Source: UBA4466 sp963925035
GTDB lineage: Bacteria; Bacteroidota; Bacteroidia; Flavobacteriales_D; Crocinitomicaceae
NCBI GenBank assembly: GCA_963925035.1
Contig: CAWUSK010000047.1
Span: 1-38,417 of the forward strand
Direction of reading: 5' to 3'
Length of the DNA: 38,417 nt
In this document: positions 7,104-14,264 of the stretch, in pieces
How the letters are laid out: each line of letters opens with the position of its first letter
How positions within the stretch are numbered: position 1 is the first letter of the stretch
Position numbers and translations under genes: made by a program
Notes under the pieces: generated by a model
Seen by the model: the letters and a program-made list of their open reading frames with translations, nothing else
Databases searched by the model: none
Told to the model about the DNA's origin: nothing

Positions 7104-7979
7104 GTGATATTAGCAATTAATTGGTCAATGGGTTCTGAACTTATTGAAGGATATAAAACTCCAAATCTTTATGGATTACTATTTGTTTCAGGCTTAATTG
7201 TAGGTTACTTTGTCGTTCGTCGAATGTTTAAAAAAGAAGGAATCAAGGAAGATTTACTCGATAAACTTGTGCTTTATATGGTTCTTGCAACCATAATCGG
7301 AGCGCGTTTAGGGCATGTTTTATTCTATGGTCCCTACTTCGATGAATTCACCTCAAGTGGAATTTTGTTAGAACGCGGATATTTTTCTCATCCGCTTGAT
7401 ATTTTGAAAGTTTGGGAAGGTGGATTGGCGAGTCACGGTGGTGTTTTAGCCATATTAATTGCACTTTATTTTTACTCTAAAAGAGTCGTTAAAAAACCAA
7501 TGTTGTGGATTTTAGACCGTATCGTTGCTCCCGGAGCGATTGGTGCTGCCTGTATTCGTTTTGGAAACTTGTTCAATCACGAAATGGTAGGAGATGTAAC
7601 AACAGTTCCTTGGGGATTCCGTTTCTTGCACCACGATTGTTATCCTCCATTCGATTGTCCATGGGAAATGATACCAGTAAGGCATCCAGCTCAATTGTAT
7701 GAAGCAATAAGTTATATTATTCTCTTTGGAATATTATTGTTCATGTTTTGGAAAATGAATGCATGGAAAAGACAAGGATTATTGTTCGGGACATTTTTAA
7801 TAATCATGTTTTCAGCGCGTTTCTTAATTGAATTCGTTAAGCTTGGACAAACAAGTCGTGATGATGTTTGGGCAATCAATACTGGTCAGATGTTGAGCAT
7901 TCCATTTATATTGGCTGGAATTTACTTTTTATTCAAAGGGTTAAGCGCAAAGCCGAATGAGGAAAATGTGAGCGCCTAA
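7104..7979 (+). CDS. lgt: Prolipoprotein diacylglyceryl transferase
   Basis: A 291-residue polytopic inner-membrane enzyme that transfers diacylglycerol from phosphatidylglycerol to the lipobox cysteine, the first step in lipoprotein maturation. It would act on the several lipoproteins in this window. Motifs: NLYGLLFVSGLIVGYF in TM1, GARLGHVLFYG, WEGGLASHGGV (active-site region), the Lgt signature written here as IRFGNLFNHEMVG, and HPAQLYEA. Usual family length is about 270-300. The start is GTG at 7104 (MILAINW); an ATG eight codons downstream is the alternative. Confidence 0.95.
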   Translation: MILAINWSMGSELIEGYKTPNLYGLLFVSGLIVGYFVVRRMFKKEGIKEDLLDKLVLYMVLATIIGARLGHVLFYGPYFDEFTSSGILLERGYFSHPLDILKVWEGGLASHGGVLAILIALYFYSKRVVKKPMLWILDRIVAPGAIGAACIRFGNLFNHEMVGDVTTVPWGFRFLHHDCYPPFDCPWEMIPVRHPAQLYEAISYIILFGILLFMFWKMNAWKRQGLLFGTFLIIMFSARFLIEFVKLGQTSRDDVWAINTGQMLSIPFILAGIYFLFKGLSAKPNEENVSA

Positions 7980-8238
7980 TAAATAGGCGAGCCTTCCTTA
8001 TTTCGATGAAATAAGCTCTCAACTTGTGATTGAATTTACCATTTTGAATATCAATATGGTAAATTTAAAACTATGTGTTAAAATTCAAACAACACTCGCA
8101 TTATCTTGTTATCGTTTTAACGACTATTCGCCAGGTAATTCTGCAGCGTATTGCAGATTGAAGCAATATGATTTTGATGGTACATTGGACGTTTCAAATA
8201 TTATCGTTGTGGCACAATCTGGACACAAAGCGTTTAAG
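7980..8238 (+). other. Structured 3' region downstream of lgt
   Basis: Contains two inverted repeats. CTTATTTC/GAAATAAG (7997-8015) is an 8-bp stem with a GAT loop. AATTTACCAT/ATGGTAAATT (8033-8065) is a 10-bp stem with a 13-base loop. A 74-codon frame starts with GTG at 8026 and stops inside the terminator at 8250. It shows no domain, signal peptide or convincing start context, and its first codons lie inside the second hairpin, so I do not call it a gene. The region may be a long lgt 3' untranslated region or a degenerated gene. Confidence 0.45.
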
Positions 8239-8262
8239 GTGTCTAATTAGGCACTTTTTTTT
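8239..8262 (+). terminator. Rho-independent terminator downstream of lgt
   Basis: GTGTCT and AGGCAC pair over 6 bp (one G-T) around AATT, followed by eight Ts. It would end plus-strand transcripts coming from lgt, just before the convergent ATP-grasp gene stops at 8266. Confidence 0.85.
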
Positions 8263-8265
8263 ATT

Positions 8266-9159
8266 CTATCTCATATATTCTAAGATGGCATCGGCACATT
8301 TATCAGCGGCCGTTGAGCTCATTCGAAACCATAATTCTGGCTCAATCAATTCAACTTCACCGATACATAATTGATTTTCATTGTCCCAGATTACATCCAC
8401 CCGTGCATAAACAGGAACTGGTTGTAATTTGCTCACAATGGTTTCGGCAAACTGAATTTCATCTTTGTTCGGAAGGTAAAACTCAACTGTTCCTCCAAAA
8501 TCATCTTGTACTCTAAAGTCGCCTGGTTTTGCTGTTTTAAGGATAGCATGACTGAATTTCCCTCCAAATATCATAAACGCAACTTCGCCTTTTGTCGTTA
8601 TCTGTTTTTGGTACTCTTGAATCAACATGGATTCATTCGCTATTAACTCTGAAAATTGAGATTCATAAGTTGGTAAGTTCTCTCGATTTATTTTATACGT
8701 GTGCCTTGCAGCTCCAGATATTGCAGGTTTAAGAATAAACTCGTTCCAACTTGTTGTCGAAACAACCTCGGTTAAGGAGCGAATCTCATTTTGCTCAATA
8801 AAAACTGTTGGAGGAATTCTAACGCCTAATTTTTCAAGATCTTGCAAGTAATGCTTGTCAATATTCCAATAAATTAAAGACTTTGTATTGATCAATGTTG
8901 CAACTTTATTTACTTTTTCCAGCCAAATAGAAAACTCTTCAAATCGATCAAAATAGTCCCAGGTTGTTCTGAAAATCACATATTTTGTGGATGACCAATC
9001 GTAATATGGATTGTCCCAATAAGTCCGAATTACTTGTAACCCTTTGCGTTCAAGAGCAAGAAGTAACGCGTTGTCCTCATCCAATACATTTTGTATGTAA
9101 GGCGTTGTTTCTTTGGGATTATCGAAACGTTTGTCAGTTAGGATCGTAATGTCAACCAT
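8266..9159 (-). CDS. ATP-grasp enzyme, DcsG-like
   Basis: A 297-residue protein resembling the RimK/glutathione-synthetase side of the ATP-grasp superfamily, close to a group annotated after the cycloserine-pathway enzyme DcsG. ATP-grasp enzymes activate a carboxylate with ATP and ligate it to an amine or thiol. Visible: FRTTWDYFDRFEEF in the N-terminal subdomain, FILKPAISGAARHTY (ATP-binding lysine and loop), MLIQEYQK and GEVAFMIFGGKFSHAILK (central strand pair), then VYARVDVIWDN and GEVELIEPELWF, which carry the metal-binding Asp, Glu and Glu. The substrate is unknown. It is the last gene of an operon with a PaaY-like protein and a small lipoprotein, and overlaps the latter by one base. Confidence 0.75.
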   Translation of the reverse strand: MVDITILTDKRFDNPKETTPYIQNVLDEDNALLLALERKGLQVIRTYWDNPYYDWSSTKYVIFRTTWDYFDRFEEFSIWLEKVNKVATLINTKSLIYWNIDKHYLQDLEKLGVRIPPTVFIEQNEIRSLTEVVSTTSWNEFILKPAISGAARHTYKINRENLPTYESQFSELIANESMLIQEYQKQITTKGEVAFMIFGGKFSHAILKTAKPGDFRVQDDFGGTVEFYLPNKDEIQFAETIVSKLQPVPVYARVDVIWDNENQLCIGEVELIEPELWFRMSSTAADKCADAILEYMR

Positions 9160-9470
9160 TATTGAGGTAAGAGTTGGATAGATTCAATATAGAAAACGCC
9201 ATGCTTGATATTTCCTACAACATCTGCTTTGCGTATTGCGTTACAAAAACCATCAGCACCATGCGAATCACCATGTTCGTCAATTCCACTGCCTAAAGTG
9301 TAATAATATTTACCATCAATTTCCACTGCCAAATCGCATTTGTCACCTGTCATATTGAAATTACACATTCCACAGGATACGCTAACTGTTTGACTGATTT
9401 TTGAGGTTTCTTTCACGCTTGCGCAACTAAGCATAAAAAGAGTGACTGCTAAAAAAGAGATAATTTTCAT
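9159..9470 (-). CDS. Small cysteine-rich lipoprotein, DUF6370-like
   Basis: A 103-residue protein. The ATG at 9470 (MKIISFLAVTLFMLSC) gives a clean lipoprotein signal with lipobox MLSC. A longer in-frame ATG at 9554 lies inside the upstream gene and only adds a basic tail. The mature part contains CGMCNFNMTGDKC, EIDGKYYYTLGSG, a DEHGDSHGADGFC stretch and a final strand. This resembles the DUF6370 group, probably a metal-binding or redox fold given its four cysteines and two histidines. Function is unknown. It starts one base after the PaaY-like gene stops, so the two are co-translated. Confidence 0.65.
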   Translation of the reverse strand: MKIISFLAVTLFMLSCASVKETSKISQTVSVSCGMCNFNMTGDKCDLAVEIDGKYYYTLGSGIDEHGDSHGADGFCNAIRKADVVGNIKHGVFYIESIQLLPQ

Positions 9471-9471
9471 G

Positions 9472-10071
9472 TTATTTACCTTTAATCGTTTCCCATGTTT
9501 TGTACATGGATTCTTGCGTTGGTCTATTTTCTTCAATTTCGCGCAATGGCTCACATTCGGTTAATGAATCGAAACACTCTTTAGGTAATGCTTGATAAAG
9601 TGACGTTCCTTTTGTTTTCCAAGCAATCATTTCATCAGAAACATCTTTTATTTTTTTTGCGGGATTCCCAACAATTAAACTTCTTTTAAGGAAATGGCTA
9701 TTTGCTGGTACGAAAGACAATGCACCGATAATACATTCCTTTTCAATAATTGAATCGTCCATGATAACGCTATTCATTCCGATTAAACAATTTTCACCAA
9801 TAGTTCCACCGTGGATGATTGCTCCATGTCCAATGTGCGCGCCTTTTTTAAGCGTAACTGTTGTTCCTGGAAACATGTGAATCGTACAATTTTCCTGCAC
9901 ATTACAACCATCTTCAATTACGATCATCCCCCAATCACCGCGAATAGCAGCTCCCGGTCCGATGTAAACGTTTTCTCCAATGATTACATTGCCTGTAACA
10001 CTTGCTTGTGGGTGAATAAAACTCGATTCATGAATAACTGGAATAAATCCATTGAAAGAATAAACAGACAT
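9472..10071 (-). CDS. Hexapeptide-repeat protein, PaaY/gamma-carbonic anhydrase family
   Basis: A 199-residue left-handed beta-helix protein. Residues from about 10 to 150 form hexapeptide turns (for example VIIGENVYIGPGA, IGENCLIGMNSV). The gamma-class metal ligands are in place: HMFPG after VQENCTI, and HIGHGAIIHGG. The pattern VQENCTIHMFPG and the C-terminal YQALPKEC...CEPLREIE tail match PaaY/CaiE proteins, which in phenylacetate degraders act as thioesterases. No other paa gene is adjacent, although a PaaJ-like thiolase occurs at 21093. A TACCTTTA sequence (minus strand, 10090-10097) is a possible -7 box. Confidence 0.8.
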   Translation of the reverse strand: MSVYSFNGFIPVIHESSFIHPQASVTGNVIIGENVYIGPGAAIRGDWGMIVIEDGCNVQENCTIHMFPGTTVTLKKGAHIGHGAIIHGGTIGENCLIGMNSVIMDDSIIEKECIIGALSFVPANSHFLKRSLIVGNPAKKIKDVSDEMIAWKTKGTSLYQALPKECFDSLTECEPLREIEENRPTQESMYKTWETIKGK

Positions 10072-10194
10072 AAATTAATTTTTCTAATCCTAAAGGTAAT
10101 AAAGAACTATGAATATTGATTCTCAAGAGTTAATTTGTGTTATTTTCTTTAATCAATCAACGAAATAGGTAATTTTAACGTTTATAAAAATGTT

Positions 10195-10737
10195 ATGAGT
10201 TACTGCACCTATTGTTTGGACGAAAAAACAAAGCAAGTTCACAAGGATTACCACGACCTTCACTATGGTTTTCCTATTGAAGATGACAATGAGCTTTTTG
10301 GACGTTTGCTTTTAGAAATTAACCAAGCTGGTTTGTCTTGGGAAACGATTTTGAATAAAGAAGTGAATTTCAGAGACGCGTATTCGAATTTTGAAATTAT
10401 TAAAGTTGCGAATTATAAACAAAAAGAAATTGATCGTTTACTTACTGATGCGGGGATCATTAGAAATAAATTAAAAGTAAACGCCGCAATACATAATGCA
10501 CAACAAATCGTACATATTAGAGAAGAATTTGGTACATTTAAGCAATGGTTGGATAAAAATTATCCATTATCAAAGGACGAATGGACTAAATTGTTCAAAA
10601 AGACGTTTAAATTTGTAGGCGGAGAAATTGTGAATGAATTTTTGATGAGTACAGGTTATTTATCAGGAGCCCACGACACAAATTGTCCTGTTTTTGAAAA
10701 AGTAAAAAAATTAGAACCTAAATGGTTGGAAATATGA
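10195..10737 (+). CDS. tag: DNA-3-methyladenine glycosylase I
   Basis: A 180-residue base-excision-repair enzyme that removes 3-methyladenine from alkylated DNA. Evidence: C4 near the start, the YHDLHYGFP segment (canonical YHDxEWGxP), ELFGRLLLEINQAGLSWETIL with the catalytic glutamate and base-pocket tryptophan, IIRNKLKVNAAIHNAQ, FKFVGGEIVNEF, and the C-terminal zinc ligands H160 and C164 in AHDTNC. The helix-hairpin-helix glycosylase fold is expected. The canonical E-W after YHD is H-Y here, a mild departure. A TAATTTTA sequence at 10170 may be its -7 box. It overlaps the next gene by four bases (ATGA). Confidence 0.9.
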   Translation: MSYCTYCLDEKTKQVHKDYHDLHYGFPIEDDNELFGRLLLEINQAGLSWETILNKEVNFRDAYSNFEIIKVANYKQKEIDRLLTDAGIIRNKLKVNAAIHNAQQIVHIREEFGTFKQWLDKNYPLSKDEWTKLFKKTFKFVGGEIVNEFLMSTGYLSGAHDTNCPVFEKVKKLEPKWLEI

Positions 10738-11375
10738 AAAACGCACTATTATTTTTTGTTTTATTCCTAGTTGGAAGTGCCTCTGGTCAAGTAAGTATTC
10801 TTGGAGGTGGAAGTATGCTTGTTGGATTTGGTTCAGGTAAGCCGTGGGGTGGAATTCACGTTGGAGTAGAAATCCCTAAAAGCGACGCTGTGTCGTTTTA
10901 TGCGCGTTATACCTATCACTTCAGAAATACAGAAAGAGACAGTACGCTATACGATATTGAAGTTACTGATCCGGAATTTGGATTTGTAAGTGTCATAAAT
11001 ACGAACGGAGTTACAAAAATGGATTACCATATTATCGAAGGTGGAACAAGGTATTATATTGGAAATGGTTTCGATTATGGTTGGGGCGCATATGGTGGAG
11101 CTTCAGTAATGCTAATGTTTAACTCCGTGAAAGTTGTGTTCGGTGACCCTCAATTTAGAAATAATACATCAAGAAACGGAACTGTTTTTAGCGTTGGTGT
11201 TGGAGTTGGTGGAGGTGTCAAATATTCTTTGGCTCGTTTCGGGACGATTTATCTTGACGGTAGTGTAAACTATAAAATATTGAACCAAGCCAGCCAGCAA
11301 TATGTGTCGGGCGAATTATTTTCTAATTTGATTTTTAATTTCAACCTAGGTATTCGTAAAGACATTATTTGGTAG
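10734..11375 (+). CDS. Predicted outer-membrane beta-barrel protein
   Basis: A 213-residue protein with a signal peptide (MKNALLFFVLFLVGSASGQ, cleavage after SGQ). The mature part alternates glycine and aromatic-rich strands (FYARYTYHFR, GGTRYYIGNGF, WGAYGGASVMLMFN, GVGVGGGVKYSLARF, LIFNFNLGIRKDI) and ends in an aromatic residue (W), as OM barrels often do. It has no named family I recognise. The ATG at 10734 overlaps the tag stop; the ATG four codons earlier would place polar residues before the signal. Confidence 0.65.
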   Translation: MKNALLFFVLFLVGSASGQVSILGGGSMLVGFGSGKPWGGIHVGVEIPKSDAVSFYARYTYHFRNTERDSTLYDIEVTDPEFGFVSVINTNGVTKMDYHIIEGGTRYYIGNGFDYGWGAYGGASVMLMFNSVKVVFGDPQFRNNTSRNGTVFSVGVGVGGGVKYSLARFGTIYLDGSVNYKILNQASQQYVSGELFSNLIFNFNLGIRKDIIW

Positions 11376-11380
11376 GAACA

Positions 11381-12202
11381 ATGCTTCCACTTTTAATTGC
11401 TGATAGCGGAGGAACCAAAACTGATTGGTGCTATGTTGACGCCTCTGGCTCGAAACATTTTTTTGAAACTGAAAGCTATCACCCCATTCATTGGTCTACT
11501 GAATTTGAACAGCGAATTCAGCATTTTTGGAATGAAAACTCTCAGTATAAAGACGCGCAAGTGCATTTGTTTTGTGCAGGTTGTCTGAGGTTGGAGAAAT
11601 CTGACCAGCTGACTCAACTATTCAATAATCTTGGTTTTTCAGATGTAGTCGTTAAGTCGGACCTGCACGCCGCCGCTCTATCTTTGTATGGAAATCAAAA
11701 CGGCTTTTGCGCAATACTAGGAACTGGTTCAGTTTTTTTTGAATGGAAAAATGAAGAAGTCAACTCTATTCTTGGAGGAAAGGGACATGAAGAGGGTGAT
11801 GAGGGAAGTGGTTTCTTTTTCGGAAAACTAGTTTTTCAAGCGTATCAAGAAAATAAATTGTCACCAGAGCAAAGGCGCATATTTGAAGAGAAAGTTGACA
11901 TTAAGCAAATCGAAACGTCACTGCAGGAGAAAACGTCCAAGACTGCTATCTCACAGATTTCTAAACAACTTTTTGAGTATTCTAGTGTTTTTTCGGAATG
12001 GCATCTGCGCAATATAGAACTATTTTTTGATGAGGTGTTGAATTCTCAAACCTCACTAAATCTTCAAGTTGTAGGCGGCTATTTTACAGTGAATTCAGCC
12101 ATGTTTATCCCTTATTTGGCTGAAAAACACATCCAGATTCAGAATTTTACCTCCCGTCCAATTGATTCATTGGTTGATTATTTCTTAGGTATTAACGAAT
12201 AA
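11381..12202 (+). CDS. BadF/BadG-type kinase, N-acetylglucosamine kinase-like
   Basis: A 273-residue ASKHA-fold protein. Motifs: LLIADSGGTKTDWCYVD (phosphate-1 loop), VKSDLHAAALSLYG, ILGTGSVFFEW (phosphate-2), EEGDEGSGFFFGK (family signature DEGSG), and VVGGYFTVNS (adenosine region). Bacteroidota relatives are annotated as GlcNAc kinases feeding amino-sugar or peptidoglycan recycling, but sugar specificity is not visible. The ATG at 11381 follows an AGGAA sequence six bases upstream and the previous stop by five bases, so it likely belongs to the tag operon. Confidence 0.78.
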   Translation: MLPLLIADSGGTKTDWCYVDASGSKHFFETESYHPIHWSTEFEQRIQHFWNENSQYKDAQVHLFCAGCLRLEKSDQLTQLFNNLGFSDVVVKSDLHAAALSLYGNQNGFCAILGTGSVFFEWKNEEVNSILGGKGHEEGDEGSGFFFGKLVFQAYQENKLSPEQRRIFEEKVDIKQIETSLQEKTSKTAISQISKQLFEYSSVFSEWHLRNIELFFDEVLNSQTSLNLQVVGGYFTVNSAMFIPYLAEKHIQIQNFTSRPIDSLVDYFLGINE

Positions 12203-12230
12203 AAGGTAGGTGCTATCGAATAAAAGGTAG
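12196..12230 (+). repeat. Short direct repeat after the kinase gene
   Basis: The 14-mer CGAATAAAAGGTAG occurs at 12196-12209 and again at 12217-12230, a period of 21 bases. The first copy contains the stop codon of the kinase gene, so the repeat looks like a small tandem duplication of the 3' end. Confidence 0.8.
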
Positions 12231-12361
12231 TTTTTAGCTAGTAAACAGAATTTAGTGTTTGATTTTTTTGAGTTAATCTATGAAAATAGGTCCTTCGTAG
12301 AAAAAATGATTATATTTAAAAAAAATAGTGGCAAATTGCATTGTTAAAATTAGTCAGCGAT

Positions 12362-12760
12362 ATGGATATTTTATCAATTAAAGCAACTTCAGCAACTCCG
12401 TTTGTGTCCTTTGACCCGATTATTGGAATGATGCAAATTGAAGGTAGATCAATTCCTGAAAATGCAGATGACTTTTGGTTGCCTGTATTAAATTGGTTTG
12501 AATCCTATATCATTTCTCCATGCGAGACAACTACGTTTTCGATTAGTTTGGAATATTTTAATATTTCGTCGTCTAAACGAATTTTGTTCTTGCTGTATAA
12601 GTTAAATGAGCTTGCAGAAAGAGGATGTAATGTAAAAGTAGAATGGAACTACCGCAGAGAAGATGAAGACATGTTTGAGGTAGGACAAGATTATGCATAT
12701 ATGGTTAAAGTACCTTTTGAGTTTAAAGAATTCCAAGAGTCCGATTTAGAAGTAGCATAG
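12362..12760 (+). CDS. SiaC-family regulatory phosphoprotein (DUF1987)
   Basis: A 132-residue protein beginning MDILSIKATSATPFVSFDP and continuing GMMQIEGRSIPENADDFW and PVLNWFESY, the conserved face of the SiaC/DUF1987 family. In Pseudomonas aeruginosa SiaC is phosphorylated by the kinase SiaB, dephosphorylated by SiaA, and stimulates the diguanylate cyclase SiaD. The conserved GRSIPEN segment holds the candidate phosphorylatable serine. No SiaA, SiaB or GGDEF gene is nearby. The ATG at 12362 is chosen over a TTG at 12341 because the family begins at this point. TATATTTA at 12311-12318 could be the -7 box. Single-gene unit with a terminator. Confidence 0.82.
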   Translation: MDILSIKATSATPFVSFDPIIGMMQIEGRSIPENADDFWLPVLNWFESYIISPCETTTFSISLEYFNISSSKRILFLLYKLNELAERGCNVKVEWNYRREDEDMFEVGQDYAYMVKVPFEFKEFQESDLEVA

Positions 12761-12783
12761 ACATAAAACTAATAATAATGAAG

Positions 12784-12813
12784 AGCGTTCTAAAATTTTA
12801 GGACGCTTTTTTT
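12784..12813 (+). terminator. Terminator of the SiaC-family gene
   Basis: AGCGTTCTAAAA and TTTTAGGACGCT are self-complementary over 24 bases (one G-T pair), followed by a run of seven Ts ending at 12813. Confidence 0.92.
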
Positions 12814-12835
12814 CTTTATGCCGGTAGATTTCTGC

Positions 12836-12843
12836 TATTTTTG
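12836..12843 (+). promoter_or_regulatory. -7 box for the 12859-15794 operon
   Basis: TATTTTTG is an exact TAnnTTTG match, lying after the preceding terminator. The predicted transcription start is around 12850. That rules out the in-frame TTG at 12841 as a start codon and favours the GTG at 12859. Confidence 0.5.
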
Positions 12844-12858
12844 TTAAAAATTAGAAGC

Positions 12859-13107
12859 GTGAGATTAGTAAAAGACATACCACATGAAAAATATAAAATT
12901 CAATTGTTTCAATACAATGGGAAATATATTTTAAAAATTGAACTAGGCCAGTTCGAACAAACATATAAAATTGGAGATACTGACGTTTATGGTTTGGAAG
13001 ATGTCGAAAAGATGATTACACCTAAGTTATTAAAAAATTCATTGACTCGATTTATCGAAATGAGATCAGATTGGAGTGAAGCGTTTTCAAGTAAAAATAT
13101 AGGATGA
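12859..13107 (+). CDS. Short conserved cytoplasmic protein of unknown function
   Basis: An 82-residue protein starting MRLVKDIPHEKYKIQLFQ. It has no signal peptide or membrane segment. The first half is beta-rich (KIQLFQYN, KYILKIELGQ, EQTYKIGD) and the second half probably helical (LEDVEKMITPKLL, SLTRFIEMRSDW). It looks like a compact conserved domain in Flavobacteria, but I cannot name it. The start is GTG at 12859, chosen from the promoter position; the leader would be only about ten bases. The stop overlaps the next gene by four bases (ATGA). Confidence 0.65.
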   Translation: MRLVKDIPHEKYKIQLFQYNGKYILKIELGQFEQTYKIGDTDVYGLEDVEKMITPKLLKNSLTRFIEMRSDWSEAFSSKNIG

Positions 13108-13706
13108 AAAGAATTGTAACTAGCACAGCAATTGTATGTTTGTTGATTTTAACAGCATGCGGAGATAAGAAGGAAGAAAAAAAGAGTGACGAACCAACAA
13201 AGGTTGCTGTAAAAAGCGTTGGGTCGTTGACAATTGCATTTTTTCAACAAGACAGTATTGCGTCGAACTTTAGTTTTTATGTAGAGACACAAAAAACACT
13301 AGAAGGGAAAAAAGCAAAAATTGATGCTAAAGTTGCGGTGCAACAAAAAGCATACGAAAATGCAGCTTACGCTTTACAAAGTGGAATGCAAAGCAATTCA
13401 TTATCTCAAAACCAAGCAGAAGGATTTCAACTAAAAATGGCCCAATGCGAACAAGAAGTGATGAGAATTCAACAGACTGAACTGGCGAGCTTTGAACAAG
13501 AAAGTTTTGAAGCCAATACTGTATTGATGAACAAAATTGAAGCCTATGCGAAGGATTTTTCTGAAAAGAATAATATTAAATTATTTCTATCTAAAGCAGT
13601 TGGCGGACAAATACTTTATTTAGATCCACAGTTTGATATGACTTCTGATTTCATCAATTTCATGAATAACAAGGAAGATGAATTAAACGCCGAAATTGCT
13701 AAGTAA
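13104..13706 (+). CDS. OmpH/Skp-like lipoprotein
   Basis: A 200-residue protein with lipobox LTAC at about residues 16-19, so it should be lipid-anchored. A lysine/glutamate-rich linker (GDKKEEKKSDEP) follows, then an OmpH-like architecture: an opening SLTIAFFQQDSI strand, a long charged helical arm from about residue 75 to 150 that is probably coiled coil (KKAKIDAKVAVQQKAYE onward), and a closing strand pair ending in GGQILYLDP. Skp/OmpH proteins are periplasmic chaperones for outer-membrane proteins. A lipidated version is unusual in Proteobacteria, where Skp is soluble. Coupled by ATGA to the gene before it. Confidence 0.78.
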   Translation: MKRIVTSTAIVCLLILTACGDKKEEKKSDEPTKVAVKSVGSLTIAFFQQDSIASNFSFYVETQKTLEGKKAKIDAKVAVQQKAYENAAYALQSGMQSNSLSQNQAEGFQLKMAQCEQEVMRIQQTELASFEQESFEANTVLMNKIEAYAKDFSEKNNIKLFLSKAVGGQILYLDPQFDMTSDFINFMNNKEDELNAEIAK

Positions 13707-13709
13707 TCC

Positions 13710-14261
13710 ATGCAGATAGCTAGACAAAAACTTACTGAGAATATCGCTGAATACATTTTGTACATGTATCAGGTTGAAGATGTAATTCGTGCCTATCAAT
13801 TTGATGTAGATGCAATTATTGAGAAATACGTTGAGCCTCAACTTCCAGATTCTTCCTTTGTGAATCAATACAGATCTTGGTACAAGGATTTAGTGAATCA
13901 AATGAAGATGCAAAAGATTGAAAAAGTAGGACATTTGATCTCTACGCAAGAAATTCTTTTGGAATTATCGTACCTGCACAACACCTTGCTTAACATGACA
14001 AAAGACCCAAAATATGTGGGCGTTTTTGAAGTGGCAAATAAATACCTTGATGAATTTAAGGAAAGGTCAAACTTGAAGGATAAGAATCAAATTGAACTTG
14101 CTTTTCACGCAATGTACATGAAGTTGTTGCTTAAACTACAAGGGAAAGAAATAAGTGCAGAAACAGAAGAAGCTTTTGATGCAATGCGTGTAATGTTAGC
14201 TTATTTAAGTAAATCCTATCACCGAATGAAAGCGGGTGATTTAGACTTTTTGAATAACTAG
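13710..14261 (+). CDS. DUF4924-family protein
   Basis: A 183-residue, almost wholly alpha-helical cytoplasmic protein. The opening MQIARQKLTENIAEYILYMY followed by QVEDVIRAYQFD matches the DUF4924 family, which seems to be restricted to Bacteroidota. Later helices (STQEILLELSYLHNTLL, QIELAFHAMYMKLLLKL, AYLSKSYHRMKAG) are typical. The function is not known. It starts three bases after the OmpH-like gene's stop codon and is followed three bases later by the glycosyltransferase frame. Confidence 0.8.
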   Translation: MQIARQKLTENIAEYILYMYQVEDVIRAYQFDVDAIIEKYVEPQLPDSSFVNQYRSWYKDLVNQMKMQKIEKVGHLISTQEILLELSYLHNTLLNMTKDPKYVGVFEVANKYLDEFKERSNLKDKNQIELAFHAMYMKLLLKLQGKEISAETEEAFDAMRVMLAYLSKSYHRMKAGDLDFLNN

Positions 14262-14264
14262 GTT

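Noticed and set aside
8026..8250. 74-codon plus-strand frame after lgt
   Set aside because: GTG start beside a hairpin, stop inside a terminator stem, no domain or signal, no composition typical of neighbours. Kept only as part of the structured 3' region.
9811..10119. 102-codon plus-strand frame opposite the PaaY-like gene
   Set aside because: Antisense to a clear hexapeptide-repeat protein; composition is not protein-like.
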